Below, piece after piece: positions 6,853 to 14,091 of a stretch of DNA of 14,725 nucleotides. Below the pieces are notes generated by a model. The model did no database searches, was not told where the DNA came from, and saw only the letters and a list, made by a program, of their open reading frames with translations. The translations under genes were made by a program, and so were the position numbers. Source of the stretch: Solirubrobacterales bacterium (GTDB lineage Bacteria; Actinomycetota; Thermoleophilia; Solirubrobacterales; Solirubrobacteraceae); the NCBI GenBank assembly GCA_016215085.1, contig JACRMD010000252.1, positions 1 to 14,725 on the forward strand. Direction: 5' to 3'. Every line of letters starts with the position of its first letter. The stretch's first letter is position 1.

Positions 6853-8208
6853 ATGGGAGGAGCAGCACGGACCGACGACCAGGCGGTCCTCGACGTCGGC
6901 CGCGCCATCCACGCGGCCTTCCCGTCGGCCGGCCGCCGGCCGCTGCGCGCGCTCGACGACAAGGCGATGGACCTGGCCTCCCAGGACGAGGAGCTCAAGG
7001 CCGCGCTGTTCCGCTTCGTCGACGTCGTGCCCGCGTGCCGCAACCTCGACGACCTGGCCCGCCACCTCACCGGCTTCCTCGGCGAGGTCGACGAGCACCC
7101 GCCGCCGATCGCCGTGGCCATGCGGATGTCCGGCACGAAGGCGGGCCGCACCGCGCTGGGCGCCGCCGCCGCCGCGGGCGTGCGCCACATGGCCCACCGC
7201 TTCATCGTCGGCGAGACCGTCGACGACGCCACCGGCGTGATGCGCGACCTCTGGGAGCGCGGCGTCGCCACCTCGGTGGACCTCCTGGGCGAGGCGACGA
7301 TCACCCAGGCCGAGGCCGACCGCTACGCCCGCCGCTGCGCCGAGGCGCTGGACCAGCTGACCGCGGTCTACGCGAAGCTGCCGCCCCGCCCGCAGCTCGA
7401 GCAGGACGCGCTCGGCCCGCTGCCGCGCGCCAACCTGTCGGTGAAGGTCAGCGCGCTCACCCCGCTCCTGCGCCCCGACGCGCCCGAGCTGGGCAAGCGC
7501 GACGCCGCCGTCCGCCTGCGCGATCTCCTGCGCCGCGCCAAGGACCGCGGCGCGCACCTCCACATCGACATGGAGTCCTACGACTCGATCGAGGCGATCG
7601 CCGACCTCGTCCTCGAGCTGCTGGCCGAGCCCGAGTTCGCTGACGGGCCCAGCGCCGGCGTCGTCCTGCAGGCCTACCTGCGCGACAGCCCCGCCCTCGC
7701 CGACCGCCTGGTCGCCTTCGCGGGCTCGACCACCCGCGCGCACCCGCTCGTCGTCCGCCTCGTCAAGGGCGCCTACTGGGACCACGAGGTCGTCGAGGCG
7801 CTCCAGCACGGCTGGTCGGTGCCCGTGTTCGAGGTCAAGGCCGACAGCGACCGCAACTTCGAGGCCCTGACCCGCCGCCTGCTCGAGGCCCGCGCCGGCG
7901 GCACCCCGATCCGGCCCGCCATCGCCAGCCACAACCTGCGCTCGGTCGCGCACGCGGTCGCCGTCACCCGCGAGCTCGGCCTGCGCGACGACGACCTCGA
8001 GCTGCAGGTCCTGCGCGGCCTCGGCGACGACCTGCAGGACGCGCTGGCCGCCAACGGCCTGCGCGTGCGGACCTACTGCCCGGTCGGCGACCTCGTCGCG
8101 GGCATGGCCTACCTGGTCCGCCGCCTGCTCGAGAACACCAGCAACGAGTCCTTCCTCGCCGACCAGGCCTCCGGCACCCCGATCGAGCAGCTGCTCGCCG
8201 CCCCATGA
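6853..8208 (+). CDS. putA: proline dehydrogenase (PutA-type, monofunctional)
   Basis: A 451-residue flavoenzyme that oxidises L-proline to 1-pyrroline-5-carboxylate, passing electrons through FAD to the membrane quinone pool. Family motifs seen are LSVKVSAL, LHIDMESYDS, VRLVKGAYWDHE (K305 in the KGAYWD loop), IASHNLRS and the last active-site helix YLVRRLLENTSNESFL with the substrate-binding Arg pair R423/R424. The extra N-terminal helical region (about the first 150 residues) and these motifs match the proline dehydrogenase half of bifunctional PutA rather than the short PRODH type. The ATG at 6853 overlaps nothing once the divergent gene starts at 6826. The stop overlaps the dehydrogenase start by four bases (ATGA). 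It has no N-terminal DNA-binding domain, so it does not self-regulate as E. coli PutA does. Confidence 0.93.
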   Translation: MGGAARTDDQAVLDVGRAIHAAFPSAGRRPLRALDDKAMDLASQDEELKAALFRFVDVVPACRNLDDLARHLTGFLGEVDEHPPPIAVAMRMSGTKAGRTALGAAAAAGVRHMAHRFIVGETVDDATGVMRDLWERGVATSVDLLGEATITQAEADRYARRCAEALDQLTAVYAKLPPRPQLEQDALGPLPRANLSVKVSALTPLLRPDAPELGKRDAAVRLRDLLRRAKDRGAHLHIDMESYDSIEAIADLVLELLAEPEFADGPSAGVVLQAYLRDSPALADRLVAFAGSTTRAHPLVVRLVKGAYWDHEVVEALQHGWSVPVFEVKADSDRNFEALTRRLLEARAGGTPIRPAIASHNLRSVAHAVAVTRELGLRDDDLELQVLRGLGDDLQDALAANGLRVRTYCPVGDLVAGMAYLVRRLLENTSNESFLADQASGTPIEQLLAAP

Positions 8209-9785
8209 CCGCCTCCGCCCTGCGCGACCTGCCCACCTTCCGCAACGAGCCGGTCCTCGAGCTCCGCCGCGCCTCCGAGCGCGAGCGCCTGCTCCAGGGC
8301 CTGGCCTGGCTCGACGGCCGCCCGCCGGTCGACGCCGCGACCTGGATCGGCGACGACAAGCAGTCCGGCGACGCCAACGTCTCGACCGACCCCGGCGACC
8401 CGGAGCGCGTCGTCGCGCACGCGCCCGTGGCCACCGCGCAGGACGTCGCGCATGCCGTCGAGGTCGCCGAGCAGGGCGCCCGGGCATGGCGGCGCGTGCC
8501 CGCCCGCGAGCGTGCCGAGGTGCTCGTCCGCGCCGCGGCGTGGATGCGCGAGCGCCGCGAGAAGCTCGCCGCGCTGTGCGTGCGCGAGACGGCCAAGCCG
8601 TGGGCCGAGGCCGACGCCGACATCTGCGAGGCCATCGACTTCCTGGAGTTCTACGCGCGCGGCGCGATCGCGCTGGACCGCGGCCACCACCTCTTCCAGG
8701 TGCCCGGCGAGCGCAACGACCTGCGCTACCTGCCCCGCGGCGTCACCGGCGTGATCGCCCCGTGGAACTTCCCGATCGCGATCCCCATCGGCATGACCGC
8801 CGCCGCGCTGGCGACCGGCAACGCCGTCGTGCTCAAGCCCGCCGAGCAGGCGCCGGGCTGCGGGTTCGTGCTCGTCGAGGCGCTGCGCGCCGCCGGCGTG
8901 CCCGCCGCGGCGCTGAACCTCGTCCAGGGGGCGGGCGAGGCCGGCCGCGCGCTGGTGCAGGACCCGCGCGTGTCGACCATCGCGTTCACCGGCTCGCTGG
9001 CCGTCGGCCTGGAGATCATCCGCGAGGCCGGCCAGGTCCCCGAGGGCCAGCTGCACCTCAAGCGCACGGTGATCGAGATGGGCGGCAAGAACTGCGTGAT
9101 CGTCGACGCCGACGCCGACCTGGACGACGCCGTCCCCGCCATCGTCTCCTCCGCCTTCGACTACGCCGGGCAGAAGTGCTCGGCGGCCTCGCGCGTCCTC
9201 GTCCACGAGGCGATCGCCGACGCGCTGACCGAGCGCCTGGCCGGCGCGATGGAGGTCCTGCAGGTCGGGCAGGCCGACACCTTCGGCACCGAGGTGCCGC
9301 CCGTCGTCGAGCGCGAGGCGCAGGAGCGCGTCGCCCGCTACGCGGAGCAGTGCGCGCGCCAGGGCCGCGTCGTCGCCACCCATGACGTGCCCGGCGCCGG
9401 CTGGTTCGCCGCCCCGACGGTCGCGACCGAGCTGCCTGCCGACGCGCCGGTGCTGCGCGAGGAGGTCTTCGGCCCGCTGCTGACCGTCGAGCCGGTCCGG
9501 GACGTCGACGACGCGTGCGACCGCGTCGACGCGCTGCCGGTCGCGCTGACCGGCGGCCTGTTCTGCCGCAACCCGCACACCGTCGAGCACGTCGTGCGCC
9601 GCTCCCCGGTCGGCAACCTGTACGTCAACCGGTCGATCACCGGCGCGATGGTCGGCCGCCAGCCGTTCGGCGGCAACCGGCTGTCGGGCACCGGGACGAA
9701 GGCCGGCGGCCCCGACTACCTCCTGCACTTCGTCGAGCCGCAGGTCGTGACGGAGAACACCGTGCGGCACGGACTGGTCATCTGA
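8205..9785 (+). CDS. pruA: L-glutamate gamma-semialdehyde (1-pyrroline-5-carboxylate) dehydrogenase
   Basis: A 526-residue NAD(P)+-dependent aldehyde dehydrogenase that completes proline breakdown by oxidising glutamate semialdehyde to glutamate. Visible landmarks are GVIAPWNFPIAIP with N188, the cofactor motif FTGSLAVG, the general base E291 in EMGGKN, the nucleophile C325 in GQKCSAASR, EEVFGPLLTVEP and the end motif RQPFGGNRLSGTGTKAGGPDYL, which is characteristic of P5C dehydrogenases. The leader (FRNEPVLELRRASERERLLQ) resembles the start of the dehydrogenase half of PutA. With the upstream enzyme it makes about 977 residues in total, the size of a fused PutA. The four-base overlap with proline dehydrogenase couples translation and suits substrate hand-over between the two enzymes. 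Complete, no defect seen. Confidence 0.95.
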   Translation: MTASALRDLPTFRNEPVLELRRASERERLLQGLAWLDGRPPVDAATWIGDDKQSGDANVSTDPGDPERVVAHAPVATAQDVAHAVEVAEQGARAWRRVPARERAEVLVRAAAWMRERREKLAALCVRETAKPWAEADADICEAIDFLEFYARGAIALDRGHHLFQVPGERNDLRYLPRGVTGVIAPWNFPIAIPIGMTAAALATGNAVVLKPAEQAPGCGFVLVEALRAAGVPAAALNLVQGAGEAGRALVQDPRVSTIAFTGSLAVGLEIIREAGQVPEGQLHLKRTVIEMGGKNCVIVDADADLDDAVPAIVSSAFDYAGQKCSAASRVLVHEAIADALTERLAGAMEVLQVGQADTFGTEVPPVVEREAQERVARYAEQCARQGRVVATHDVPGAGWFAAPTVATELPADAPVLREEVFGPLLTVEPVRDVDDACDRVDALPVALTGGLFCRNPHTVEHVVRRSPVGNLYVNRSITGAMVGRQPFGGNRLSGTGTKAGGPDYLLHFVEPQVVTENTVRHGLVI

Positions 9786-9797
9786 CGCCTGTCGCGT

Positions 9798-9803
9798 TAC
9801 GCT
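9798..9803 (+). promoter_or_regulatory. possible -10 box of the LPXTG-protein gene
   Basis: TACGCT (TANNNT) lies just after the end of the put operon and about 60 bases before the LPXTG-protein start. It overlaps the left arm of the hairpin at 9799-9819. No clear -35 box is visible. Confidence 0.3.
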
Positions 9804-9819
9804 CCATGTTCCGGAGCGT
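9799..9819 (+). terminator. 7-bp perfect hairpin after the put operon (terminator or operator)
   Basis: ACGCTCC (9799-9805), a seven-base loop and GGAGCGT (9813-9819) form a perfect stem beginning 13 bases after the dehydrogenase stop. There is no T tract. Because it also overlaps a -10-like TACGCT, it may instead be an operator for the next gene. Confidence 0.35.
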
Positions 9820-9846
9820 CGGCTGTGGGAGGCCGTCGCCGCGACG

Positions 9847-9853
9847 CAGGGAG
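9847..9853 (+). promoter_or_regulatory. Shine-Dalgarno-like CAGGGAG before the LPXTG-protein gene
   Basis: CAGGGAG lies nine bases before the ATG at 9863. A second GCAGGG sits directly against the start and is too close to be the main site. It supports the ATG at 9863 or the adjacent ATG at 9866. Confidence 0.45.
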
Positions 9854-9862
9854 TACGCAGGG

Positions 9863-10366
9863 ATGATGCGCAGGGTCTTGCTGGTGCCGGCGATCGCCGC
9901 CGTCCTCGCGGTCGCGCCGCCGGCGTGGGCGCAGTCGCCGTTCCCCACCTACCAGCGCGCCGCCGACGACCAGTACGGCACCGGCGGCCAGGGCGGTCAG
10001 GGGAATCAGGGCGGTCAGGGGAATCAGGGCGGTCAGGGCAACCAGGGTCAGGGCGACCAGAACCCCGGCACGCCGGGAAATCAGGGCGGCGGCGCACCGG
10101 GCCGGGGCAACGGCGGTGGCCCCGCCGAGGGCGACCAGGGCGGCGTGCTGGGCGAGCGGGCGAGCGGCGGCGGGGCGAGCGCGCGCGGTGGCGCGGTCCC
10201 GGTCTCGCTGCGGCGCGGCGACGCGCGCGACGTCCAGGGCACGCTGCCCTTCACCGGCCGCGACCTCACCCTGTTCGCGCTGCTCGGCACGGCGCTCCTG
10301 GCCGCCGGGGCAGCGCTCGCCGCCGGGCAACGGACGCTCGCCCGCCGCCGCCGGCGCCCCGCCTGA
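9863..10366 (+). CDS. secreted LPXTG-anchored Gly/Gln-repeat protein
   Basis: A 167-residue protein with a clean export signal: basic MMRR, a hydrophobic core and a probable signal peptidase cut after AWA (about residue 24). The mature part is short and low-complexity, with GGQGNQ hexapeptides and further Gly/Asn/Asp/Pro-rich sequence. There follows a more ordered piece, VPVSLRRGDARDVQG. It then ends in a complete sortase signal: LPFTG at residues 128-132, a hydrophobic helix and a basic tail (RRRRR). This predicts covalent attachment to the cell wall by a sortase, which is not encoded in this window. There is no cysteine or catalytic motif, so a structural or spacer role in the envelope is likeliest. 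It follows the put operon but has its own SD and possible promoter. It could also start at the ATG at 9866. Confidence 0.85.
   Translation: MMRRVLLVPAIAAVLAVAPPAWAQSPFPTYQRAADDQYGTGGQGGQGNQGGQGNQGGQGNQGQGDQNPGTPGNQGGGAPGRGNGGGPAEGDQGGVLGERASGGGASARGGAVPVSLRRGDARDVQGTLPFTGRDLTLFALLGTALLAAGAALAAGQRTLARRRRRPA
9991..10059 (+). repeat. 18-bp tandem repeat encoding GGQGNQ
   Basis: Two identical 18-base units (9991-10008 and 10009-10026), a third copy with two changes (10027-10044) and a shorter diverged unit (10045-10059). Exact identity of neighbouring units implies recent slippage; the copy number probably varies between strains. Confidence 0.85.
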
Positions 10367-10368
10367 AG

Positions 10369-10396
10369 GGTTGTGGGGTCCGTGGACCCCACAACC
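10369..10396. terminator. bidirectional terminator between the LPXTG gene and the BrkB gene
   Basis: A perfect 12-bp stem, GGTTGTGGGGTC (10369-10380) and GACCCCACAACC (10385-10396), with a four-base CGTG loop. It starts two bases after the LPXTG-protein stop (10366) and lies 13 bases beyond the converging BrkB stop (10410). There is no T tract on either side, but the stem length, tight loop and convergent setting fit a two-way terminator. Confidence 0.75.
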
Positions 10397-10409
10397 GCGC
10401 AACGGCGGG

Positions 10410-11405
10410 TCAGGACTTGGGCTCGTCCCGGGGCGGCAGCTGGAGCTCGTCGTGCGCGGGCTCGCCGCGCTCGAGCTCGCGGCCGCGCTCGACCTCGGCG
10501 TTGACCTCCGCGCCGAAGAGCACGGCGATGTTCGTCACCCACAGCCAGACGAGGAACGCGACGACGCCGCCGAGCGCGCCGTACGTCTTGTTGTAGGACG
10601 AGAAGTTCGCCACGTAGAACGCGAAGGCGGCCGAGGCGACGATCCACGTCACGAGCGCGACGACGCCGCCGACCGTGATCCACTTGAACCCGGGCTGCTT
10701 CACGTTCGGCGCCGCGTAGTACAGGATCGAGAGGATCGTGATGACGACGAGCGCGATCACCGGCCACTTGGCGATGTCCCAGGCGGTGACCGCGGCCGAG
10801 CCGGCGCCGACGACGTCGCCGACGCGCTGGGCCAGCGGGCCGGTCACGACGATCGCGATCGCGCAGGCGGCGAGCAGCAGCACGCAGACGGTGGTGACGA
10901 GGACCTGGACCGGGCGCAGCTTCCAGAACGGGCGCCCCTCCTCGACCTCGTAGATCGCGTTCGAGGCGCGCGCGAACGCGCCGACATAGCCGGAGGCGCT
11001 CCACAGCGCGCCCGCGAGGCCGAGCACGAACGTGAGGCCCGCGGCGCCGCGGCCGTTGGCGACGTTCTCGACCGCGCCGGTGACGATGTCGCGCGCCGGG
11101 CCGGGCGCCAGCGTCGCGAGGTTGTCCAGCAGCGGCTGCGTCGCCGACGGGCCGACGAGGCCGAGGATCGAGACCAGCGCGATGATTGCCGGGAAGAGCG
11201 CCAGCACGCCGTAGTAGGTCAGCGCCGCGGCCCAGTCGGTGAGGTTGTCCTCCTTGAACTCCTTGAAGGTGCGCTTGAGCGTCTCCTTCCAGGTCGGCTT
11301 GCTGAGCTGCGCCGGGGACTGCGGATCGCGCCCGCTCGGTGCGTCGCCGTCCCGCGCGCTGCGCGCGCCGCGGCTGAACCGCTCTTCCCGCGTGTGCTGG
11401 GCCAT
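10410..11405 (-). CDS. YihY/virulence factor BrkB family inner membrane protein
   Basis: A 331-residue membrane protein. The hydrophilic N-terminus of about 40 residues is rich in charged residues. The family start TWKETLKRTFKEFKEDNLTDWAAALTYYGVLALFPAIIAL follows, which is the most conserved part of YihY/BrkB proteins, then about five further helices. Other family marks are ALWSASGYVGAFARASNAIYEVEEGRPFWKLR, LYYAAPNVK...WITVGGVVALVTW and the end YGALGGVVAFLVWLWVTNIAVLFGAEVNAE, where the acidic residues of the last helix are typical. The C-terminal tail is acidic and probably cytoplasmic. The family was once called RNase BN by mistake; its true function is unsettled, with envelope transport or flippase roles proposed. 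The start at 11405 has a weak -10-like TAGCGC six bases upstream (11417-11412). Confidence 0.92.
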   Translation of the reverse strand: MAQHTREERFSRGARSARDGDAPSGRDPQSPAQLSKPTWKETLKRTFKEFKEDNLTDWAAALTYYGVLALFPAIIALVSILGLVGPSATQPLLDNLATLAPGPARDIVTGAVENVANGRGAAGLTFVLGLAGALWSASGYVGAFARASNAIYEVEEGRPFWKLRPVQVLVTTVCVLLLAACAIAIVVTGPLAQRVGDVVGAGSAAVTAWDIAKWPVIALVVITILSILYYAAPNVKQPGFKWITVGGVVALVTWIVASAAFAFYVANFSSYNKTYGALGGVVAFLVWLWVTNIAVLFGAEVNAEVERGRELERGEPAHDELQLPPRDEPKS

Positions 11406-11465
11406 GTCTTCGCGCTACCCGGGCCTTGCCGGAAGGATTCCCCCGGGTCGCGCGTCCCGCAGGGC

Positions 11466-12623
11466 ATGCGCATCGTATTCGCCTCGACCCGCGGAGCGGG
11501 CCACCTCACGCCCCTGCTGCCGTTCGTGGCCGCGGCGCGCGCCGCGGGCCACGACGCCCGCATCGCCGGCCCTGCCCCGCTGGCCGCCGCTGCCGAGGGC
11601 GCAGGGGTCCCGTTCTGGCCCGTCGCCGACCCCGACGCGGACGAGCTCGAGGCGGTCTGGTCGCGCGTGCCGTCGCTGCCCCCGGCCGAGCAGAACGCCG
11701 TCGTCGTCGGCGACCTCTTCGCCCGGCTGCACGCCGCGGCCGCGTTGCCCCGGATGCGGGAGCTGTGCGCGACGTGGTCGCCGCACGTGGTGGTCCGCGA
11801 CCCCAACGAGTACGCCAGCGCGATCGCCGCCGAGCTCGAGGGCATCGCGCACGCGCGCGTGGGCATCGGGCTGGCGGCCAGCGAGGCGCAGGCGCTCGGC
11901 TGGGCCGCCGGGCCCGTCGACGCGCTGCGCGGCGCTGCCGGCCTGCCGGGCGACCCCGCGGCCGAGCGCCTGCGCGCCAGCCCGTGGCTGACGCTCTTCC
12001 CCGCCGCGCTCGAGGACCCGGCCGACGCCGGCCAGCCCGACACGCGCCGGTTCCGCGACCCGGCCTGGGAGCTGCCCGCCGCCGAGCTGCCGGACTGGTG
12101 GCCGGACGCGAGCGGGCCGCTGGTCTACGTGACCTTCGGGTCGGTCGCCGGCGGGATGCCGATGGCCGGGCAGGTCTACCGCGCCGCGCTGGAGGCCGTC
12201 GGCGACCTGCCGGCCCGCGTCCTGCTGACCGTGGGCCACGGCGCCGACCTCGACGCGTTCGCCGGCGCGCCGCCCAACGTCCGCGTCGAGCGCTGGGTGC
12301 CCCAGCAGGACGTCCTGCGCCACGCCGCCGCGGTGGTCTGCCACGGCGGCTCGGGCTCCACGCTCGGCGCGCTGGCCGCGGGCGTGCCGCTGGTCGTCCT
12401 GCCGCTGTTCGCCGACCAGCCCGCCAACGCGGCCCGCGTCGCGGCGATCGGCGCCGGCGTGGCCGTGCCGCCCGACCCCGCTGCGATCCGCGAGGGCGTG
12501 CGCCGCGTGCTGGCCGACGACGGCCTGCGCGCCGGCGCCCTGCGGGTCAGCCAGGCGCTGCGCGGCCGGCCGACGGTCGCGGCGGCGATCGAGCAGCTCG
12601 AGGCGGCCGTGGCGCGCGCCTAG
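11466..12623 (+). CDS. glycosyltransferase, GT1/UGT-like (GT-B fold)
   Basis: A 385-residue cytoplasmic glycosyltransferase. The N-terminal domain opens with MRIVFASTRGAGHLTPLLPF, placing H13 where the catalytic base of OleD/UGT-type enzymes lies. The C-terminal domain has the linker strand PLVYVTFGSVAGG and then the donor-binding block RWVPQQDVLRHAAAVVCHGGSGSTLGAL, with H293 in the HGGSGST phosphate-binding motif, and VPLVVLPLFADQPANAARV, where DQ contacts the sugar. Substrates are probably a nucleotide sugar and a small hydrophobic acceptor (lipid, polyketide or carotenoid), but the sequence does not say which. The ATG at 11466 is the natural family start; the frame is open far upstream but that is shadow of the BrkB gene. 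Its TAG stop shares a CTAG with the stop of pdxT on the other strand. Confidence 0.9.
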   Translation: MRIVFASTRGAGHLTPLLPFVAAARAAGHDARIAGPAPLAAAAEGAGVPFWPVADPDADELEAVWSRVPSLPPAEQNAVVVGDLFARLHAAAALPRMRELCATWSPHVVVRDPNEYASAIAAELEGIAHARVGIGLAASEAQALGWAAGPVDALRGAAGLPGDPAAERLRASPWLTLFPAALEDPADAGQPDTRRFRDPAWELPAAELPDWWPDASGPLVYVTFGSVAGGMPMAGQVYRAALEAVGDLPARVLLTVGHGADLDAFAGAPPNVRVERWVPQQDVLRHAAAVVCHGGSGSTLGALAAGVPLVVLPLFADQPANAARVAAIGAGVAVPPDPAAIREGVRRVLADDGLRAGALRVSQALRGRPTVAAAIEQLEAAVARA

Positions 12624-13192
12624 CCGGCGCGCGACGCGGCGTGCTCGCGCACCCGCTCGACGAACTGCGCGTGCAACCTGGTGTCCTCGCCCAGCTCGGG
12701 GTGGAAGGCGATGACCACCATGTTGCGCTGGCGGGCGGCGACCGGGTGGCCGTCGACCTCGGCGAGCACCTCGACGTCCTCGCCGGCCTCCTCGATCCAC
12801 GGCGCGCGGATGAACACCGCGCGCACGGGCTCCTCGAGGTCGGGGAAGCGCAGATCGGCCTCGAAGGAGTGCAGCTGCCGGCCGAACGCGTTGCGCCGCG
12901 CGGTGATGTCCATCAGGCCGAGGTGCGCGCGGTCGAGCATGATCAGCCCCGCGCAGGTGCCCAGGACGGGCGTCCCGGCGCGCACGAGGTCGCCGAGCGG
13001 GCCGGCCAGCCCCTCGCGCTCGATGCCGAGCGTCATGGTGGTGGACTCGCCGCCCGGCAGGACCAGGCCGTCGAGGCCGAGCAGGTCGCCGGGCGTGCGG
13101 ACCTCGCGCACCTCGGCGCCCAGCTCGCGCAGGACGCGCGCGTGCGCGGCGAAGCCGCCCTGCAGCGCGAGGACGCCGATGGTCGGCGTCAC
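12620..13192 (-). CDS. pdxT: pyridoxal 5'-phosphate synthase glutaminase subunit PdxT
   Basis: A 190-residue class I-type glutaminase that frees ammonia from glutamine and channels it to PdxS for PLP synthesis. The start IGVLALQGGFAAHARVLRELG is typical. The oxyanion motif is PGGEST (residues 46-51), the nucleophile is C80 in GTCAGLI, and the catalytic His and Glu are H164 and E166 in VIAFHPEL. NAFGRQLHSFE, a strongly conserved PdxT block, is also present. The start is a GTG at 13192, four bases after the pdxS stop, so the pair is one operon. The stop is the reverse strand of the CTAG that also ends the glycosyltransferase gene, leaving no room for a terminator. Complete, all catalytic residues kept. 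Confidence 0.96.
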   Translation of the reverse strand: MTPTIGVLALQGGFAAHARVLRELGAEVREVRTPGDLLGLDGLVLPGGESTTMTLGIEREGLAGPLGDLVRAGTPVLGTCAGLIMLDRAHLGLMDITARRNAFGRQLHSFEADLRFPDLEEPVRAVFIRAPWIEEAGEDVEVLAEVDGHPVAARQRNMVVIAFHPELGEDTRLHAQFVERVREHAASRAG

Positions 13193-13196
13193 GCGG

Positions 13197-14081
13197 CTAC
13201 CACCCGCGGTTGGCGAGGACCTGCGTGTCGTCGAGCTTGCGGGCCTCGAGCGACTGCATCGCCTCGCCCAGGCCCTCCGACGCGCGCGCGACGCGCTCGG
13301 CGTCGGCGAAGTGCGTGGTGGCCTCGACGATCGCCCGGGCGCGCTGCTCCGGGTTGGACGACTTGAAGATGCCCGAGCCGACGAACACGGACTCGGCGCC
13401 CAGCTGCATGACCAGCGAGGCGTCGGCCGGCGTGGCGATGCCGCCCGCGCAGAACAGCGGGACCGGCAGGCCGCCGGCGCGCGCGACGGAGCGCACGATG
13501 TCGTAGGGCGCCTGCAGCTCCTTGGCGGCGACGAACAGCTCGGCCTCGTCGAGCGTGCCGAGGCGGCGGATCTCGCCGGTGATCGAGCGCAGGTGGCGGA
13601 CGGCCTCGACGATGTCGCCCGTGCCGGCCTCGCCCTTGGAGCGGATCATCGCCGCGCCCTCGCCGATGCGCCGCAGCGCCTCGCCGAGGTTCGTCGCGCC
13701 GCAGACGAACGGGATCTTGAAGGCCCACTTGTCGATGTGGTGGGCCTCGTCGGCGGGCGTGAGGACCTCGGACTCGTCGATGTAGTCCACCTCGAGCGCC
13801 TCGAGCACCTGGGCCTCGGCGAAGTGGCCGATGCGCGCCTTGGCCATCACCGGGATGGAGACGGCCTGCTGGATGCCCTTGATCATCGCCGGGTCGCTCA
13901 TGCGCGCCACGCCGCCGTCGCGGCGGATGTCGGCGGGCACGCGCTCGAGCGCCATGACCGCGGAGGCACCGGCGTCCTCGGCGATCTTCGCCTGCTCGGC
14001 GTCGACGACGTCCATGATGACGCCGCCCTTGAGCATCTCGGCCAGACCGGCCTTGACCCGGAACGTTGCTTCGTCGCGCAT
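13197..14081 (-). CDS. pdxS: pyridoxal 5'-phosphate synthase subunit PdxS
   Basis: A 294-residue TIM-barrel enzyme that builds PLP from ribose 5-phosphate, glyceraldehyde 3-phosphate and ammonia from PdxT, working as a dodecamer. Catalytic residues sit at the standard family positions: D24 (GGVIMDVVD), K81 (PVMAKARIGH) and K149 (IRSKGEAGTG). Other strongly conserved blocks are ALERVPADIRRDGGVARMSDP, DYIDESEVLTPAD and VFVGSGIFKSSNP. I chose the ATG at 14081 because the frame upstream is not family-like and because TACACT, a good -10 box, ends ten bases before it, giving a leader of only a few bases. With pdxT it makes the deoxyxylulose-independent vitamin B6 pathway, the usual route in actinobacteria. 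Confidence 0.97.
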   Translation of the reverse strand: MRDEATFRVKAGLAEMLKGGVIMDVVDAEQAKIAEDAGASAVMALERVPADIRRDGGVARMSDPAMIKGIQQAVSIPVMAKARIGHFAEAQVLEALEVDYIDESEVLTPADEAHHIDKWAFKIPFVCGATNLGEALRRIGEGAAMIRSKGEAGTGDIVEAVRHLRSITGEIRRLGTLDEAELFVAAKELQAPYDIVRSVARAGGLPVPLFCAGGIATPADASLVMQLGAESVFVGSGIFKSSNPEQRARAIVEATTHFADAERVARASEGLGEAMQSLEARKLDDTQVLANRGW

Positions 14082-14091
14082 CTGACGTCCC

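Noticed and set aside
9991..10059. Possible CRISPR-like repeat
   Set aside because: The units are directly adjacent without spacers, in frame, and encode GGQGNQ inside a secreted protein.
6544..10097. Very long minus-strand open frames (over 600 codons) opposite the put operon and LPXTG gene
   Set aside because: They mirror strongly supported plus-strand enzymes with catalytic motifs. Their translation is Gly/Ala/Arg/His/Asp low-complexity, as expected for the frame antiparallel to G/C-ending codons.
11417..11448. Inverted repeat ACCCGGG...CCCGGGT between the BrkB and glycosyltransferase genes as an operator
   Set aside because: Each arm is itself mostly the palindrome CCCGGG, which is common by chance in such G+C-rich DNA. 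Too weak to list as a site.
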